Shown: in pieces, positions 43,898 through 53,052 of the stretch
Layout: the number at the start of each line of letters is the position of its first letter
How positions within the stretch are numbered: position 1 is the first letter of the stretch
Source of the DNA: Aquabacter sp. L1I39
GTDB lineage: Bacteria; Pseudomonadota; Alphaproteobacteria; Rhizobiales; Xanthobacteraceae
Assembly (NCBI RefSeq): GCF_017742835.1
Contig: NZ_CP072392.1
Span: 5,208,180 to 5,272,179 of the forward strand
Direction: 5' to 3'
Length of the DNA: 64,000 bases
Translations under genes and position numbers: made by a program
Notes under the pieces: model-generated
Told to the model about the DNA's origin: nothing
The model's database searches: none
The model's input: only the letters and a program-made list of their open reading frames with translations

Positions 43898-45313
43898 TCA
43901 GACATCGAGCACCCAGGTGTCCTTGGTTCCGCCGCCCTGGCTGGAATTCACCACCAGGGAGCCTTCCTTCATGGCGACGCGGGTCAGCCCGCCCGGCACG
44001 ATGCGCACCTTGTCGCTGCCGGTGAGGATGAAGGGCCGCAAATCCACGTGGCGGGGCGCGACGCCCTCTTCCACCAGCGTCGGGCAGGTGGACAGCGCAA
44101 GCGTCGGCTGGGCGATGAAATTGGCCGGGTCGTGCTTGAGCTTGTTGCGGAAGACCTCGATCTGCGCCTTGTCCGCCTTCGGCCCCACCAACATGCCGTA
44201 GCCGCCGGACCCGTGCACTTCCTTGACCACCAGCTCGGGCAGGTGGTCGAGCACATATTTCAGATGGTCCGGCTCGCGGCAGCGCCAGGTGGGCACGTTG
44301 GGCAGGATGGGTTCCTCGCCCAGATAGAAGCGGATGATGTCCGGCATGTAGCTGTAGACGGCCTTGTCGTCCGCCACCCCGGTGCCCACCGCATTGGTCA
44401 GGGTCACGTTGCCGGCATGGTAGGCGCTCATCAGGCCGGGCACGCCCAGCACGCTGTCGGGGCGGAAGGCGAGCGGATCCAGGAAGTCGTCGTCGAGGCG
44501 GCGATAGATCACGTCCACGCGCTTGGGACCCTCGGTGGTGCGCATGTACACCACATTGTCCTTCACGAAGAGGTCGCGTCCCTCCACCAGGTCGACGCCC
44601 AATTTGTCGGCCAGGAAGGAGTGCTCGTAATACGCGGAATTGTAGATGCCAGGGGTCAGGATCGCCACGTTCGGCTCATGGCTGCGGTGCGGCGCCAGCG
44701 AACGCAGGGTGGCCAGCAGGTCGTCGGCATATTTGTCGACCGGGGCCACCTTGTGCATTGAGAACAATTCGGGGAACAGCCGCAGCATGATCTCCCGGTT
44801 CTCCAGCATATAGGACACGCCGGATGGGGTGCGGGCGTTGTCCTCCAGCACATAGAAGGTGGAGGGATCGGTGCGCACGATGTCGATGCCGGCAATGTGC
44901 ACATAGATGTCGTGGGGCACCTTCTGCCCGTTCATCTCCGGCCGGAAGGCGGGGTTCTGGTAGACCAGATCCTCCGGGATGATGCCGGCGCGCAGCACGT
45001 CGCGCTTGCCGTAGACGTCATTGATGTAAAGGTTCAGCGCCTTGGTGCGCTGCTCCAGCCCCTTGGCAAGGCCGGTCCACTCATCATGGGTGATGATGCG
45101 CGGGACGATGTCGAACGGGATCAGCCGTTCCTGGGAATTCTGCTCGCCATAGACGGCGAAGGTAATCCCTATTCGACGAAAGATGTATTCGGCCTCCTTG
45201 CGGCGCTGGTTCAGCACGTCATGGGGGACGGTGCTCAGCCATTTGCTGAGCGTGTCATAGGCCGGACGGACAACGCCGTCGTCGCTGGACATCTCGTCGA
45301 AAGTACGCCGCAT
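43898..45313 (-). CDS. Circularly permuted ATP-grasp protein (DUF404/DUF407 type)
   Basis: 471 aa from ATG 45313 (MRRTFDEMSSDDG); a GTG at 45325 with GGTGGA upstream and an ATG at 45355 are alternatives. Family features: LIPFDIVPRIITHDEWTGLA, KALNLYINDVYGKRDVLRAG, FYVLEDNARTPSGVSYMLEN, RVDVIYRRLDDDFLDP, VVKEVHGSGGYGMLVGPKAD, ending SSQGGGTKDTWVLDV. ATP-grasp ligase activity forming a peptide or amide bond is presumed. First gene of the cluster; 91 nt from the alpha-E gene. Confidence 0.9.
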   Translation of the reverse strand: MRRTFDEMSSDDGVVRPAYDTLSKWLSTVPHDVLNQRRKEAEYIFRRIGITFAVYGEQNSQERLIPFDIVPRIITHDEWTGLAKGLEQRTKALNLYINDVYGKRDVLRAGIIPEDLVYQNPAFRPEMNGQKVPHDIYVHIAGIDIVRTDPSTFYVLEDNARTPSGVSYMLENREIMLRLFPELFSMHKVAPVDKYADDLLATLRSLAPHRSHEPNVAILTPGIYNSAYYEHSFLADKLGVDLVEGRDLFVKDNVVYMRTTEGPKRVDVIYRRLDDDFLDPLAFRPDSVLGVPGLMSAYHAGNVTLTNAVGTGVADDKAVYSYMPDIIRFYLGEEPILPNVPTWRCREPDHLKYVLDHLPELVVKEVHGSGGYGMLVGPKADKAQIEVFRNKLKHDPANFIAQPTLALSTCPTLVEEGVAPRHVDLRPFILTGSDKVRIVPGGLTRVAMKEGSLVVNSSQGGGTKDTWVLDV

Positions 45314-45474
45314 TTGGACTGCCACTCCGCTTGATTCCACCCTATGTACAAACATCGTGCCAAGGAAGACCCGGCACCCGCAAGGGAGGTGTCAGGGGAA
45401 AGACGGGGCATAGGGTGGTCAAAACGTGGGCAAAGGCGCCTTCGGTGCTTTTGTACCAAGCAGGAGGTCGGGTC

Positions 45475-46215
45475 ATGAAGGCGGCAGAAGACAAGGAACC
45501 GGTCACCGCCGCGCTGTTGGTGATCGGCGACGAGATCCTTTCGGGCCGCACCAAGGACAAGAATATCGGCCATGTGGCCGAACGCCTCACTGAGGTGGGC
45601 GTGGACCTGAAGGAGGTCCGCGTCGTGCCCGACGAGGAGCCGGAAATCGTCGCCGCCGTGAACGCCCTGCGCGGGCGCTATGACTATGTCTTCACCACCG
45701 GCGGCATCGGCCCGACCCATGACGACATTACCGCGGACGCCATCGCGAAAGCATTCGGCGTTTCCATCGACGTGGATCCGCGCGCCCGCGCCATGCTGCT
45801 GGAATATATTGCCGAGAAGGACCTCAACGAGGCCCGCCTGCGCATGGCCCGCATTCCCGACGGGGCGGACCTGGTGGTCAATTCCGTCTCCAAGGCGCCG
45901 GGCTTTCGCCTCGGCAATGTCTATGTGATGGCGGGCGTGCCGCGCATCATGCACGCCATGCTGGAAGCCATCATCCCCGAGTTGCGCAAGGGCGCGCCCA
46001 TGCTCTCTCGCACGGTGCAGGCCAATGCCAAGGAAGGCGACATCGCAGCCCCCCTCGGCGAGATCGCCAAGCGCTATCCCAAGGCGATCATCGGCTCCTA
46101 TCCCTTCCTGGACGAAAACGGCCGCCCCAACACCAACCTTGTCGTGCGCGCCCGCGACGCCGCCTTGCTGGAAGAGGTGGGGAACGCGGTGGCGGCCATG
46201 GTCGCCAGCCGCTGA
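45475..46215 (+). CDS. CinA-like MoCF-domain (molybdopterin-binding) protein
   Basis: 246 aa from ATG 45475, preceded by AGGAGG. TAALLVIGDEILSGRTKDKN, VDLKEVRVVPDEEPEIVAAV, YVFTTGGIGPTHDDITADAI and VSKAPGFRLGNVYVMAGVPR are the MoCF_biosynth/CinA-N signature. Lacks the C-terminal deamidase (PncC) domain of full CinA. Members have been linked to ADP-ribose or CoA pyrophosphatase activity rather than molybdenum cofactor. The next gene is a molybdenum hydroxylase subunit, separated by repeat R3, so a functional link is only a suggestion. Confidence 0.85.
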   Translation: MKAAEDKEPVTAALLVIGDEILSGRTKDKNIGHVAERLTEVGVDLKEVRVVPDEEPEIVAAVNALRGRYDYVFTTGGIGPTHDDITADAIAKAFGVSIDVDPRARAMLLEYIAEKDLNEARLRMARIPDGADLVVNSVSKAPGFRLGNVYVMAGVPRIMHAMLEAIIPELRKGAPMLSRTVQANAKEGDIAAPLGEIAKRYPKAIIGSYPFLDENGRPNTNLVVRARDAALLEEVGNAVAAMVASR

Positions 46216-46335
46216 GGACATGGCTCGGGCGCACTTCATTCGCGCGCCCGTATTGCTTTGGGGCGCCGCGCACGCCAAATCTGGAACAGGTCGAACGTGC
46301 ACCGCCGGGGGCGAGCGGCGCGGGCGCCGTCCCCT

Positions 46336-46461
46336 TAGAGCCGGATCCGACCGCACCGGATCGTCATGCGATCCCGTTCGGTCGGTGAATCCGTCTCTTT
46401 TCAAAGTAAGCGCGGGCGATTCACCGCTCAGATTGTTGCTATCTGAGCAGATCGCGCCCTA
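46336..46461 (-). repeat. Mosaic palindromic element, copy R3 (RIME-like)
   Basis: Reverse complement is the same element as R1 over about 125 bp, including the identical inner stretch ACTTTGAAAAGAGACGGATT followed by CACCGACC. Left hairpin arms GCTCAGAT/ATCTGAGC, right hairpin of about 17 pairs with two mismatches and the same CATGA loop. It lies just before the molybdenum hydroxylase gene, within 15 bp of its start, so it may affect the transcript leader. Confidence 0.85.
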
Positions 46462-46475
46462 GCCGGAGTGACCCC

Positions 46476-48785
46476 ATGACGTCCATGAAGTTCGGACATG
46501 GCCAGCCCTATACCCGGCTCGAGGACCCCGCCCTTCTGACCGGGGCCGGCCACTTCGTGGCGGACGCCGCCGCCAAGGCGAATGCCGCCTTCGCTTATGT
46601 GGTGCGCTCGCCTTATGCCCACGCCCGGTTCGAGATCAGCGGACGCGAGGCGGTGGAGGCCATGCCGGGCGTGCGCCTCGTTCTCACCGGCGATGACGTG
46701 GCCGATTGCGGCAGCTTGCCGGTGGCGGCGGTCATCGCCATCGTGGGCGAGGCCCGCCTCTGGAAGCCCGATCACCCCATCCTCGCCAAGGAGGTGGTGC
46801 GCCATGTGGGCGAGCCCCTCGCCTTCATTGTTGCCGATACGGCGGACGCCGCCCGCGATGCCGGCGAGGCGCTGGAGATTTCCTGGGACCCCCTGCCCGC
46901 CATCGCGGACCTCGACCAGGCCACCACGGCGGATGCGCCGCAGGTCTGGCCGCAGCGGCCAGGCAATGTGGCCTTCACCAGCGAGATCGGCGATGAGGCG
47001 GCAACCAATGCCGCCTTTGCCGAGGCCGCCCATGTGGTTCGGCTGCGCCTCGTCAATAACCGCGTCATCACCAATTACATGGAGACCCGCGGCGTCCTCG
47101 CCGAGGTGGAGGAGAGCGGGCGGGTCCGCCTCACGCTGGGCAGCCAGGGCAGCCATCTCCTGCGCAATGCGGTGGCCGACAAGATCCTGAAATGGCCACG
47201 CGAGGACCTGCGCGTCGTCACCCCCGACGTGGGCGGCGGCTTCGGCACCAAGATGTTCCCGTTTCCCGAATATCCCCTGGCGGCGCTGGCCGCCCGCCGG
47301 CTGAACGCGCCGCTCGCCTGGATCGGCGACCGCAGCGAACATTTCCAGGCCGACACCCAGGGCCGCGACAACATCACCGAGGCGGAACTGGCGCTCGACG
47401 CGGACGGCCGCTTCCTGGCGCTGCGGGTGGAGACATCTGCCAATATGGGCGCGTATCTGGCCTATTACGGCCCCTTCGTGCCGGTGGGCGGCGCCCGCAT
47501 GCTGCCGGGGGTCTATGACATCAAGGCGGTGTTCGCCCGCATTCGCGGCATCTACACCCACACCGTGCCCGTGGACGCCTATCGCGGTGCCGGCCGGCCG
47601 GAAGCCGCCTATGTGATCGAGCGCCTCGTGGATGCCGCCGCCCGCCAGATCGGTCTGCCGCCAGAGGAATTGCGGCGGCGCAACTTCATCGCTCCGTCCG
47701 CCATGCCCTATGCCACCGCCACCGGTCGCCTCTACGACAGCGGCGAGTTCGACGGCCACATGACCCGCGCCCTGGAGCGCGCCGACCATGCCGGCTTTGC
47801 CGCCCGCGCGGAGGCGTCCAAGGCACGCGGTCTGCTGCGCGGCTTCGGCTTTGCCACCTATATCGAGGCCTGCGGCGGCGGCCTGCCCGAGCCCGCTTTC
47901 CTGCGCCTCGACAAGGATGGCGCCTTCACCTTGCGCATCGGCTCCCAATCGTCCGGCCAGGGCCACAAGACCGCCTATGCGCATCTGGCCGCCGCCCATC
48001 TGAAGGTGCCGCTGGACCGGGTGCGGGTGCTCCAAGGCGACACCGACGACACCGCGGAAGGCCACGGCACCGGCGGCTCGCGCTCCATTCCGGTGGGCGG
48101 CGCGGCGGTGGCGGGCGCCGCCCGGCGCCTCGCCCAGAAGCTGCGGGAGCTGGGCGCCGACGCGCTTGAGGCCGATCCCGGCGACATTGAGCTGGTGGAT
48201 GGCGGCGTGGAAGTGGCGGGCACCGACCGGCGCCTGGACTTTTCCGCCCTCGCCGCGCTGCCGGAAGCCAATGAGGGCACCATCGCCGCCCAGGATGCCT
48301 TCGCCCCGCCGGAAGCCACCTATCCCAACGGCACCCATGCCTGCGAGGTGGAGATCGACCCGCTCACCGGCGAGGTGCGCGTGGTCTCCTATACGGTGGT
48401 GGATGATTTCGGCGCCGTGGTAACGCCGACCTTGCTGGAAGGCCAGGTGCAGGGCGGCATCGCTCAGGGCCTCGGCCAGGCGCTGCTGGAGCGCACCGTC
48501 TTCGACAGCGAGGGCCAACTGCTGACCGCCTCCTTCATGGACTATGCCCTACCCCGCGCGCAGGACATTCCGCCCATCCATTTCGAGACCCGCAACGTGC
48601 CCTGCACCACCAATCCGCTCGGCGTGAAGGGCGCGGGCGAGGCCGGCACCATCGGCGCCTGCCCAGCGGTGATGAATGCGGTGGTGGATGCGCTCCATCG
48701 CGCCTGTGGAATTGCGCATCTGGACATGCCCGCCACCCCGCTCGCAGTGCGGGAGGCGATTGCTGCGGCGCAAACAACACAGTGA
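46476..48785 (+). CDS. Molybdenum hydroxylase large subunit (xanthine dehydrogenase family)
   Basis: 769 aa. Binds the molybdopterin cofactor: GQPYTRLEDPALLTGAGHFV, VTPDVGGGFGTKMFPFPEYP, DAYRGAGRPEAAYVIERLVD (residues about 368-387), GSQSSGQGHKTAYAHLAAAH, and the catalytic Glu in KGAGEAGTIGACPA (E722). The AYRGAGR loop differs from the AYRCSFR loop of aerobic CO dehydrogenase, so it should be an aldehyde or aromatic/purine hydroxylase. The FAD-binding medium and [2Fe-2S] small subunits normally encoded beside it are absent; the large subunit is orphan here. Confidence 0.88.
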   Translation: MTSMKFGHGQPYTRLEDPALLTGAGHFVADAAAKANAAFAYVVRSPYAHARFEISGREAVEAMPGVRLVLTGDDVADCGSLPVAAVIAIVGEARLWKPDHPILAKEVVRHVGEPLAFIVADTADAARDAGEALEISWDPLPAIADLDQATTADAPQVWPQRPGNVAFTSEIGDEAATNAAFAEAAHVVRLRLVNNRVITNYMETRGVLAEVEESGRVRLTLGSQGSHLLRNAVADKILKWPREDLRVVTPDVGGGFGTKMFPFPEYPLAALAARRLNAPLAWIGDRSEHFQADTQGRDNITEAELALDADGRFLALRVETSANMGAYLAYYGPFVPVGGARMLPGVYDIKAVFARIRGIYTHTVPVDAYRGAGRPEAAYVIERLVDAAARQIGLPPEELRRRNFIAPSAMPYATATGRLYDSGEFDGHMTRALERADHAGFAARAEASKARGLLRGFGFATYIEACGGGLPEPAFLRLDKDGAFTLRIGSQSSGQGHKTAYAHLAAAHLKVPLDRVRVLQGDTDDTAEGHGTGGSRSIPVGGAAVAGAARRLAQKLRELGADALEADPGDIELVDGGVEVAGTDRRLDFSALAALPEANEGTIAAQDAFAPPEATYPNGTHACEVEIDPLTGEVRVVSYTVVDDFGAVVTPTLLEGQVQGGIAQGLGQALLERTVFDSEGQLLTASFMDYALPRAQDIPPIHFETRNVPCTTNPLGVKGAGEAGTIGACPAVMNAVVDALHRACGIAHLDMPATPLAVREAIAAAQTTQ

Positions 48786-48898
48786 GGGGAAAACCGGCCT
48801 TCCCCCGCTCCTGCTCGCGCGAGCGTGACAGCTCGGCCCTGGCCGCAGCATGGAAGAATTCCATATAACGCATCGTCATGTCCGACACGGAGCACCCG

Positions 48899-49327
48899 AT
48901 GCGCCCACTTCTCCTTGCTGCCCTGGTCCTGCCTTTCGTAGCCGCGACCGCCGGCGCCCAGTCCGATCCCATCAAGGAGCGGCAGGCGATCATGAAGCAG
49001 ATCGGCGAGCAGACCGGCGCCGGCGCGGCGATGCTGAAGGGCGAGGCGCCCTTCGACGCCGCCAAGGCCGCCGCCATCTTCAAGACCTATACCGAGGGCG
49101 GCGCCAAGTTCGGCTCGCTCTTCCCCGAAGGTTCCGACAAGGGCGACACCAAGGCCCTGCCGGCCGTTTGGAGCAACCGCGCCGGCTTCGACGCCGAGCT
49201 GGCTGCCTTCAACAAGGCTGTGGCAGCGGGCGCGCCCAATATCGGCACCGCCGACGGCTTCAAGAGCGCCTTCTCCGCCGTCGCCCAGACCTGCCGCACC
49301 TGCCACAGCACCTACAAGGCGCGCTGA
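48899..49327 (+). CDS. Class II cytochrome c (cytochrome c')
   Basis: 142 aa from ATG 48899, chosen because GGAG lies 7 nt upstream and a signal peptide follows (MRPLLLAALVLPFVAATAGA). Four-helix bundle with DPIKERQAIMKQIGEQTGAG and the heme motif near the C-terminus, TCRTCHSTYKAR (C132, C135, H136), as usual for cytochrome c'. The sixth-ligand region (IKERQAIMK) contains a Met, so a low-spin cytochrome c-556-like state is possible. Periplasmic; may bind NO or carry electrons. Followed by a terminator. Confidence 0.92.
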   Translation: MRPLLLAALVLPFVAATAGAQSDPIKERQAIMKQIGEQTGAGAAMLKGEAPFDAAKAAAIFKTYTEGGAKFGSLFPEGSDKGDTKALPAVWSNRAGFDAELAAFNKAVAAGAPNIGTADGFKSAFSAVAQTCRTCHSTYKAR

Positions 49328-49349
49328 CGCGCCTTCGGCAAACCCATTC

Positions 49350-49370
49350 GGGCGCGCTGGCGCGCCCTTT
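49350..49370 (+). terminator. Terminator of cytochrome c' gene
   Basis: 7-bp stem GGGCGCG/CGCGCCC (49350-49356 with 49361-49367) followed by TTT. Modest U-tract. Confidence 0.6.
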
Positions 49371-49500
49371 GCCGCAGCGCCCGGACCCATGTGCTCCGGG
49401 CGTCTGCACGCCGGCCCCCCCGGTGCCTGGCCGCGCGGGGGCTTGACCCTTCGCCCCACGCCTGCGATGCGAAAGCCAAAGCAATCGCCGGAGGCCCCCG

Positions 49501-49935
49501 ATGAGCGACGCGCCCGCCTACGATCCCAACAACATCTTCGCCAAGATCCTGCGGGGCGAACTGCCGGCCTTCAAGGTCTATGAGGACGAGAAGGCCTATG
49601 CCTTCCTCGACATCATGCCCCGCGCTCCCGGCCACACGCTGGTCATCCCCAAGGCGCCCGCCCGCAACATCCTGGACATCGACCCCGAGGACCTCGCTTA
49701 TGTGGCCAAGGTCGCCCAGAAGGTCGCCCGCGCCGGCAAGGCGGCATTCGCCGCCGATGGCGTGACCGTCCAGCAGTTCAACGAGAGCGCTGGCGGACAG
49801 GTGGTGTTCCACCTGCATGTGCACGTGATTCCCCGCCATGAGGGCGTGCCCATGAAGCCGGCCGCCAGCATCAAGGAAGACATGGCCGTTCTGGCGGAGC
49901 ATGCCGAGAAGCTGAAGGCGGCGCTGGCCCAGTGA
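49501..49935 (+). CDS. HIT-family nucleotide hydrolase/transferase
   Basis: 144 aa. NNIFAKILRGELPAFKVYED and the His-triad HLHVHVIPRH (residues about 101-110) identify a Hint-type HIT protein. Likely AMP-lysine or dinucleotide hydrolase; the physiological substrate is unknown. GGAGG precedes the ATG. Its TGA overlaps the GTG start of the beta-RFAP synthase gene, so it appears to be the first gene of the C1 island transcript. Confidence 0.92.
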   Translation: MSDAPAYDPNNIFAKILRGELPAFKVYEDEKAYAFLDIMPRAPGHTLVIPKAPARNILDIDPEDLAYVAKVAQKVARAGKAAFAADGVTVQQFNESAGGQVVFHLHVHVIPRHEGVPMKPAASIKEDMAVLAEHAEKLKAALAQ

Positions 49936-50942
49936 TCGGGGGCAGCACGCAGGGCCCGGACGGCCCCGCGAGCGCAGTTCCGGGCGCTGTGCGTGTCACC
50001 GCCCCGGCCCGACTGCATCTCGGCTTCCTCGATCTTGGCGGCAGTCTCGGCCGGCGCTTCGGCTCTCTCGGTCTGACCCTGGAGCGCCCCGTCACCACCG
50101 TCCATCTCGCGCCTGCCGAGATGGACAGCCTCGCGGGCCCCGATAGCGCACGGGCCGGGCGCGCCCGCGACGCGGTGCGCGCCGCCGCCGGCGGCCGTCA
50201 GCCCCTGGCCATTACCGTGGAAACCGCCCTCCCGACCCATAATGGCCTGGGCTCTGGCACCCAGTTGGCGCTGGCGGTGGCCGCCGGCATGAGCCGGCTC
50301 GCAGGACGACCAGACGATCCGCGCGCCCTTGCCGGCGCGCTGGGGCGCGGCCAGCGCTCGGCCATCGGCCTTGCCGCCTTCATGGCGGGTGGCGTGGTTC
50401 TCGACGGCGGAAAGGCGCTTGCCGGCGACGCGGATGCCCCGCCCCCGGTCATTGCCCGCCTGCCGGTGCCGCAGGACTGGCGCATCCTGCTCGTCACCGA
50501 CACCGCCCGCGCCGGCCTTTCCGGTGAGGCGGAGACGCACGCCATGGGCCGCCTGCCGCCCTTCCCGGAGACGCTCGCCGCCCATCTGTGCCACCTCGCC
50601 CTCATGCGCGCGCTGCCATCCCTAGCGGAAGGCCATGCGGAGGGATTCGGCGCGGCGGTGGGCGAGATCCAGCGGCATCTGGGCGACCATTATGCCGCGG
50701 CCCAGGGCGGCGGGCGTTATTCCAGCCCGGATGTGACCGAGGTGATGGAATTCCTTGCCACCCAAGGCGTTGCTGGCATTGGCCAGAGTTCCTGGGGCCC
50801 CACCGGTTTTGCCATTCTGGGAAGCCCGGATGAGGCCGAAGCGCTTTCATCCCGGTTGCGCAGCCGTTATGCTGAAAAAGCCAATCTGGGTTTTGATTGC
50901 GTGCGGGGAAACAACCGCGGCGCAGAGGTGGTGGACCTTTAG
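49932..50942 (+). CDS. mptG: Beta-ribofuranosylaminobenzene 5'-phosphate synthase
   Basis: 336 aa with GTG start overlapping the HIT stop (GTGA). First committed step of (tetrahydro)methanopterin synthesis: condenses PRPP with 4-hydroxybenzoate or 4-aminobenzoate. GHMP-kinase-like fold: VTAPARLHLGFLDLGGSLGR, PTHNGLGSGTQLALAVAAGM (phosphate loop), FMAGGVVLDGGK, GIGQSSWGPTGFAI. Specific to organisms with methanopterin. Followed by mtdB after an 83-nt gap. Confidence 0.9.
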   Translation: MIGGSTQGPDGPASAVPGAVRVTAPARLHLGFLDLGGSLGRRFGSLGLTLERPVTTVHLAPAEMDSLAGPDSARAGRARDAVRAAAGGRQPLAITVETALPTHNGLGSGTQLALAVAAGMSRLAGRPDDPRALAGALGRGQRSAIGLAAFMAGGVVLDGGKALAGDADAPPPVIARLPVPQDWRILLVTDTARAGLSGEAETHAMGRLPPFPETLAAHLCHLALMRALPSLAEGHAEGFGAAVGEIQRHLGDHYAAAQGGGRYSSPDVTEVMEFLATQGVAGIGQSSWGPTGFAILGSPDEAEALSSRLRSRYAEKANLGFDCVRGNNRGAEVVDL

Positions 50943-51025
50943 GAACGCACCTGCGTTCCGCCGTCCGGCGCCCTGCTTCGCCACCCGCTGTCCCGTTGTT
51001 TCCCCGAGCACGGAGCCGAACGGCC

Positions 51026-51919
51026 ATGGCGGACGCCGCCCCCATCCTCCACCTGATCTCACCGCTTCCCCATGTGAGTCCCTTTGACGTGAACATGGCG
51101 GCAGATGCCGGCTATGTGCACCTCGCCCCCTATTCCCGCGTGGCGCTGGATGAGGTGCGGGACCTGGTGCAGGACATGATGTTCTCCCGCGCCCCCGCCG
51201 CCGCTGCCCGCACGGGGCTTTTCATCGGTGGCAAGGATGCGGGGCTTGCCCTGGACATGGCGGAGATCGCCCGCCAGTCCATCTTCCCGCCCTTCGAGAT
51301 TTCCATCTTCCCGGACCCCGCCGGGTCCTTCACCACCGCCGCCGCTATGATCGCGCGGGTGGAACAGGCCCTCAAAGCCACCCGGCCCGAGGGGCTGAAG
51401 GGCGCGGCGGTGCAGGTCTATGGGGCCACGGGCGTGGTGGGCGGGGTCGCCGCCATCATCGCAGCCCGCAATGGGGCGAACGTGACGCTGGTCAGCCATC
51501 GCGGCCTCGGCGCGGTGGAACTGAAGGCGCAGGACTATGCCAGGCGCTTCGGCGTCACCCTCGCCTGCGCCGAGGGGGCGGACGAGGCCCAGAAATTCGC
51601 CCTGGTGCCGCAGGCGGACGTGATCCTCGCCGCCGGCAAGGCCGGGGTGGAGATCCTGAACGCCGAACATCTCTCCGCCGCCACGCGGCTGAAGGTGGCT
51701 GCCGACGTCAACGCGGTGCCCCCCGCGGGCATTGCGGGCATCGGCGCCCATGACGCGGCGGCGCCCTTGCCCCATGGGGTGGGCATCGGCGCGCTTGCCA
51801 TTGGCCAGTTGAAATACCAGGTGCAGCACCTGCTACTGAAGCGCATGCGGGAGACCGAGCATGCGCTCTTCATCGGCCTCGACGAGGCCTTCGCCCTTGC
51901 CCGCGAGCTTACGGTGTAG
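51026..51919 (+). CDS. mtdB: NAD(P)-dependent methylene-tetrahydromethanopterin dehydrogenase
   Basis: Oxidises methylene-H4MPT to methenyl-H4MPT in formaldehyde oxidation. 297 aa from ATG 51026. ILHLISPLPHVSPFDVNMAA, DAGYVHLAPYSRVALDEVRD, VQDMMFSRAPAAAARTGLFI, Rossmann VQVYGATGVVGGVAAIIAAR, and GVGIGALAIGQLKYQVQHLL. The pattern matches MtdB of methylotrophs more than NADP-specific MtdA, although MtdA is a close paralog. Next gene starts 3 nt after its stop. Confidence 0.92.
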   Translation: MADAAPILHLISPLPHVSPFDVNMAADAGYVHLAPYSRVALDEVRDLVQDMMFSRAPAAAARTGLFIGGKDAGLALDMAEIARQSIFPPFEISIFPDPAGSFTTAAAMIARVEQALKATRPEGLKGAAVQVYGATGVVGGVAAIIAARNGANVTLVSHRGLGAVELKAQDYARRFGVTLACAEGADEAQKFALVPQADVILAAGKAGVEILNAEHLSAATRLKVAADVNAVPPAGIAGIGAHDAAAPLPHGVGIGALAIGQLKYQVQHLLLKRMRETEHALFIGLDEAFALARELTV

Positions 51920-51922
51920 CCC

Positions 51923-53044
51923 ATGGATCTTGCCGTCATTGCCCTGTCCGCCCGCCCGCTGGCCACCAGCGCGGCGCGCGCGGGCTTCTCGGCCCTTGCC
52001 CTCGATTTGTTCGCCGACCTCGACACCTGCTCCAAGGCGGCGCGCTGCGTGCGCGTGCACAAGAAAGACGGATTCGCCTTCGATGGCGACGATCTGATCC
52101 AGGCGCTCACCTCCCTCTCCCCGCCCGGCCTGCCGGTGGTGCTGGGTGGCGGCTTCGAGGATGATCCGGGGCTGATGACCCGCATCGGCGCCCGCAATCC
52201 CATCCTCGGCAACATGGCCGACACGGTGCGGGTGATGAAGGACCCGCTGGCCATGGCGGCCCTGTGCGGGCACCTGAAGATCCCCTTCCCGCGTGTAAGC
52301 CTTGCCGCCCCCGAAGGCGCGCTCGCCGCGGCGCCCCTGCTGGAAAAGAAGATCGGCGGCGCTGGCGGCGGTCATATCCGCCGCCGGGCGGCGGGCGATC
52401 TCTCCCCGCCCGCGCCGGGCTGCTATCTCCAGGAGGAGGTGACGGGCGAGCCGCACTCGCTGCTCCTTCTCTCTTCCGGCCGTGAGGCCCTGGTGGTGGG
52501 CGCCTCCCGCCAATGGACGGACGGGGACGAGGCCCATCCCTTCCGCTTCGGCGGCGCCGTCGGCCCGGCAGCCCTGCCCGCCCGCTTCGAGGACGCCATC
52601 CACCGCGCCGCCGTGACCGCGGTCACCGCCTGCGGCCTGGTGGGGCTCGTCTCCGTGGACCTGCTGGTGGGGACTGACGGCTGGTGGCTCATCGAGATCA
52701 ATCCCCGCCCCGGCGCCAGCCTCGACATTTTCGATGTGGACCCGCTGCCCCCGCTCCTGGCGCTGCACCTGACCGCGTGCGGCGGCAAGCTGCCCAAAAG
52801 CCTGCCGCCCCCCGCCGAGGCGGTGGCGGCGGCCGTGCTCTATGCGGATGAAACCGTCATGATCCCGCCCGGCGACTGGCCGGAGGGCGCCTGCGACCGC
52901 ACCGCCGCCGGCACCGTCATCCCGGCCGGCGCTCCCGTCTGCACCGTGAAGGCCAAGGCGCCGACCGCGGAAACGGCGCGGCAGAAGGTCATGGACGGCC
53001 TTGCCGCCATGCGCGCCCATCTGGGCCTGCCAGCGCGCGGGTGA
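51923..53044 (+). CDS. ATP-grasp protein of the methanopterin C1 island
   Basis: 373 aa. ATP-grasp features: VVLGGGFEDDPGLMTRIG, LEKKIGGAGGGHIRRR (lysine and glycine loop), CYLQEEVTGEPHSLLLLSSG, VSVDLLVGTDGWWLIEINPR (metal-binding Glu/Asn pair). An extra C-terminal domain (about 300-370) resembles that of biotin-carboxylase-like proteins (VIPAGAPVCTVKAKAPTAET). Homologs of this gene sit between mtdB and mch in methylotroph islands and are needed for the pathway in studied cases, but the reaction is unknown. I suggest amide-bond formation in cofactor synthesis. Confidence 0.82.
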   Translation: MDLAVIALSARPLATSAARAGFSALALDLFADLDTCSKAARCVRVHKKDGFAFDGDDLIQALTSLSPPGLPVVLGGGFEDDPGLMTRIGARNPILGNMADTVRVMKDPLAMAALCGHLKIPFPRVSLAAPEGALAAAPLLEKKIGGAGGGHIRRRAAGDLSPPAPGCYLQEEVTGEPHSLLLLSSGREALVVGASRQWTDGDEAHPFRFGGAVGPAALPARFEDAIHRAAVTAVTACGLVGLVSVDLLVGTDGWWLIEINPRPGASLDIFDVDPLPPLLALHLTACGGKLPKSLPPPAEAVAAAVLYADETVMIPPGDWPEGACDRTAAGTVIPAGAPVCTVKAKAPTAETARQKVMDGLAAMRAHLGLPARG

Positions 53045-53052
53045 GGCACCCC

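Noticed and set aside
46428..48518. Open frame of 696 codons antisense to the molybdenum hydroxylase gene
   Set aside because: Shadow of the true gene; no motif, no ribosome-binding site, repetitive HGG-type composition.
46476..48785. Aerobic carbon monoxide dehydrogenase large subunit (CoxL form I)
   Set aside because: The active-site loop is AYRGAGR, not the AYRCSFR loop of form I CoxL, and coxM/coxS are absent.
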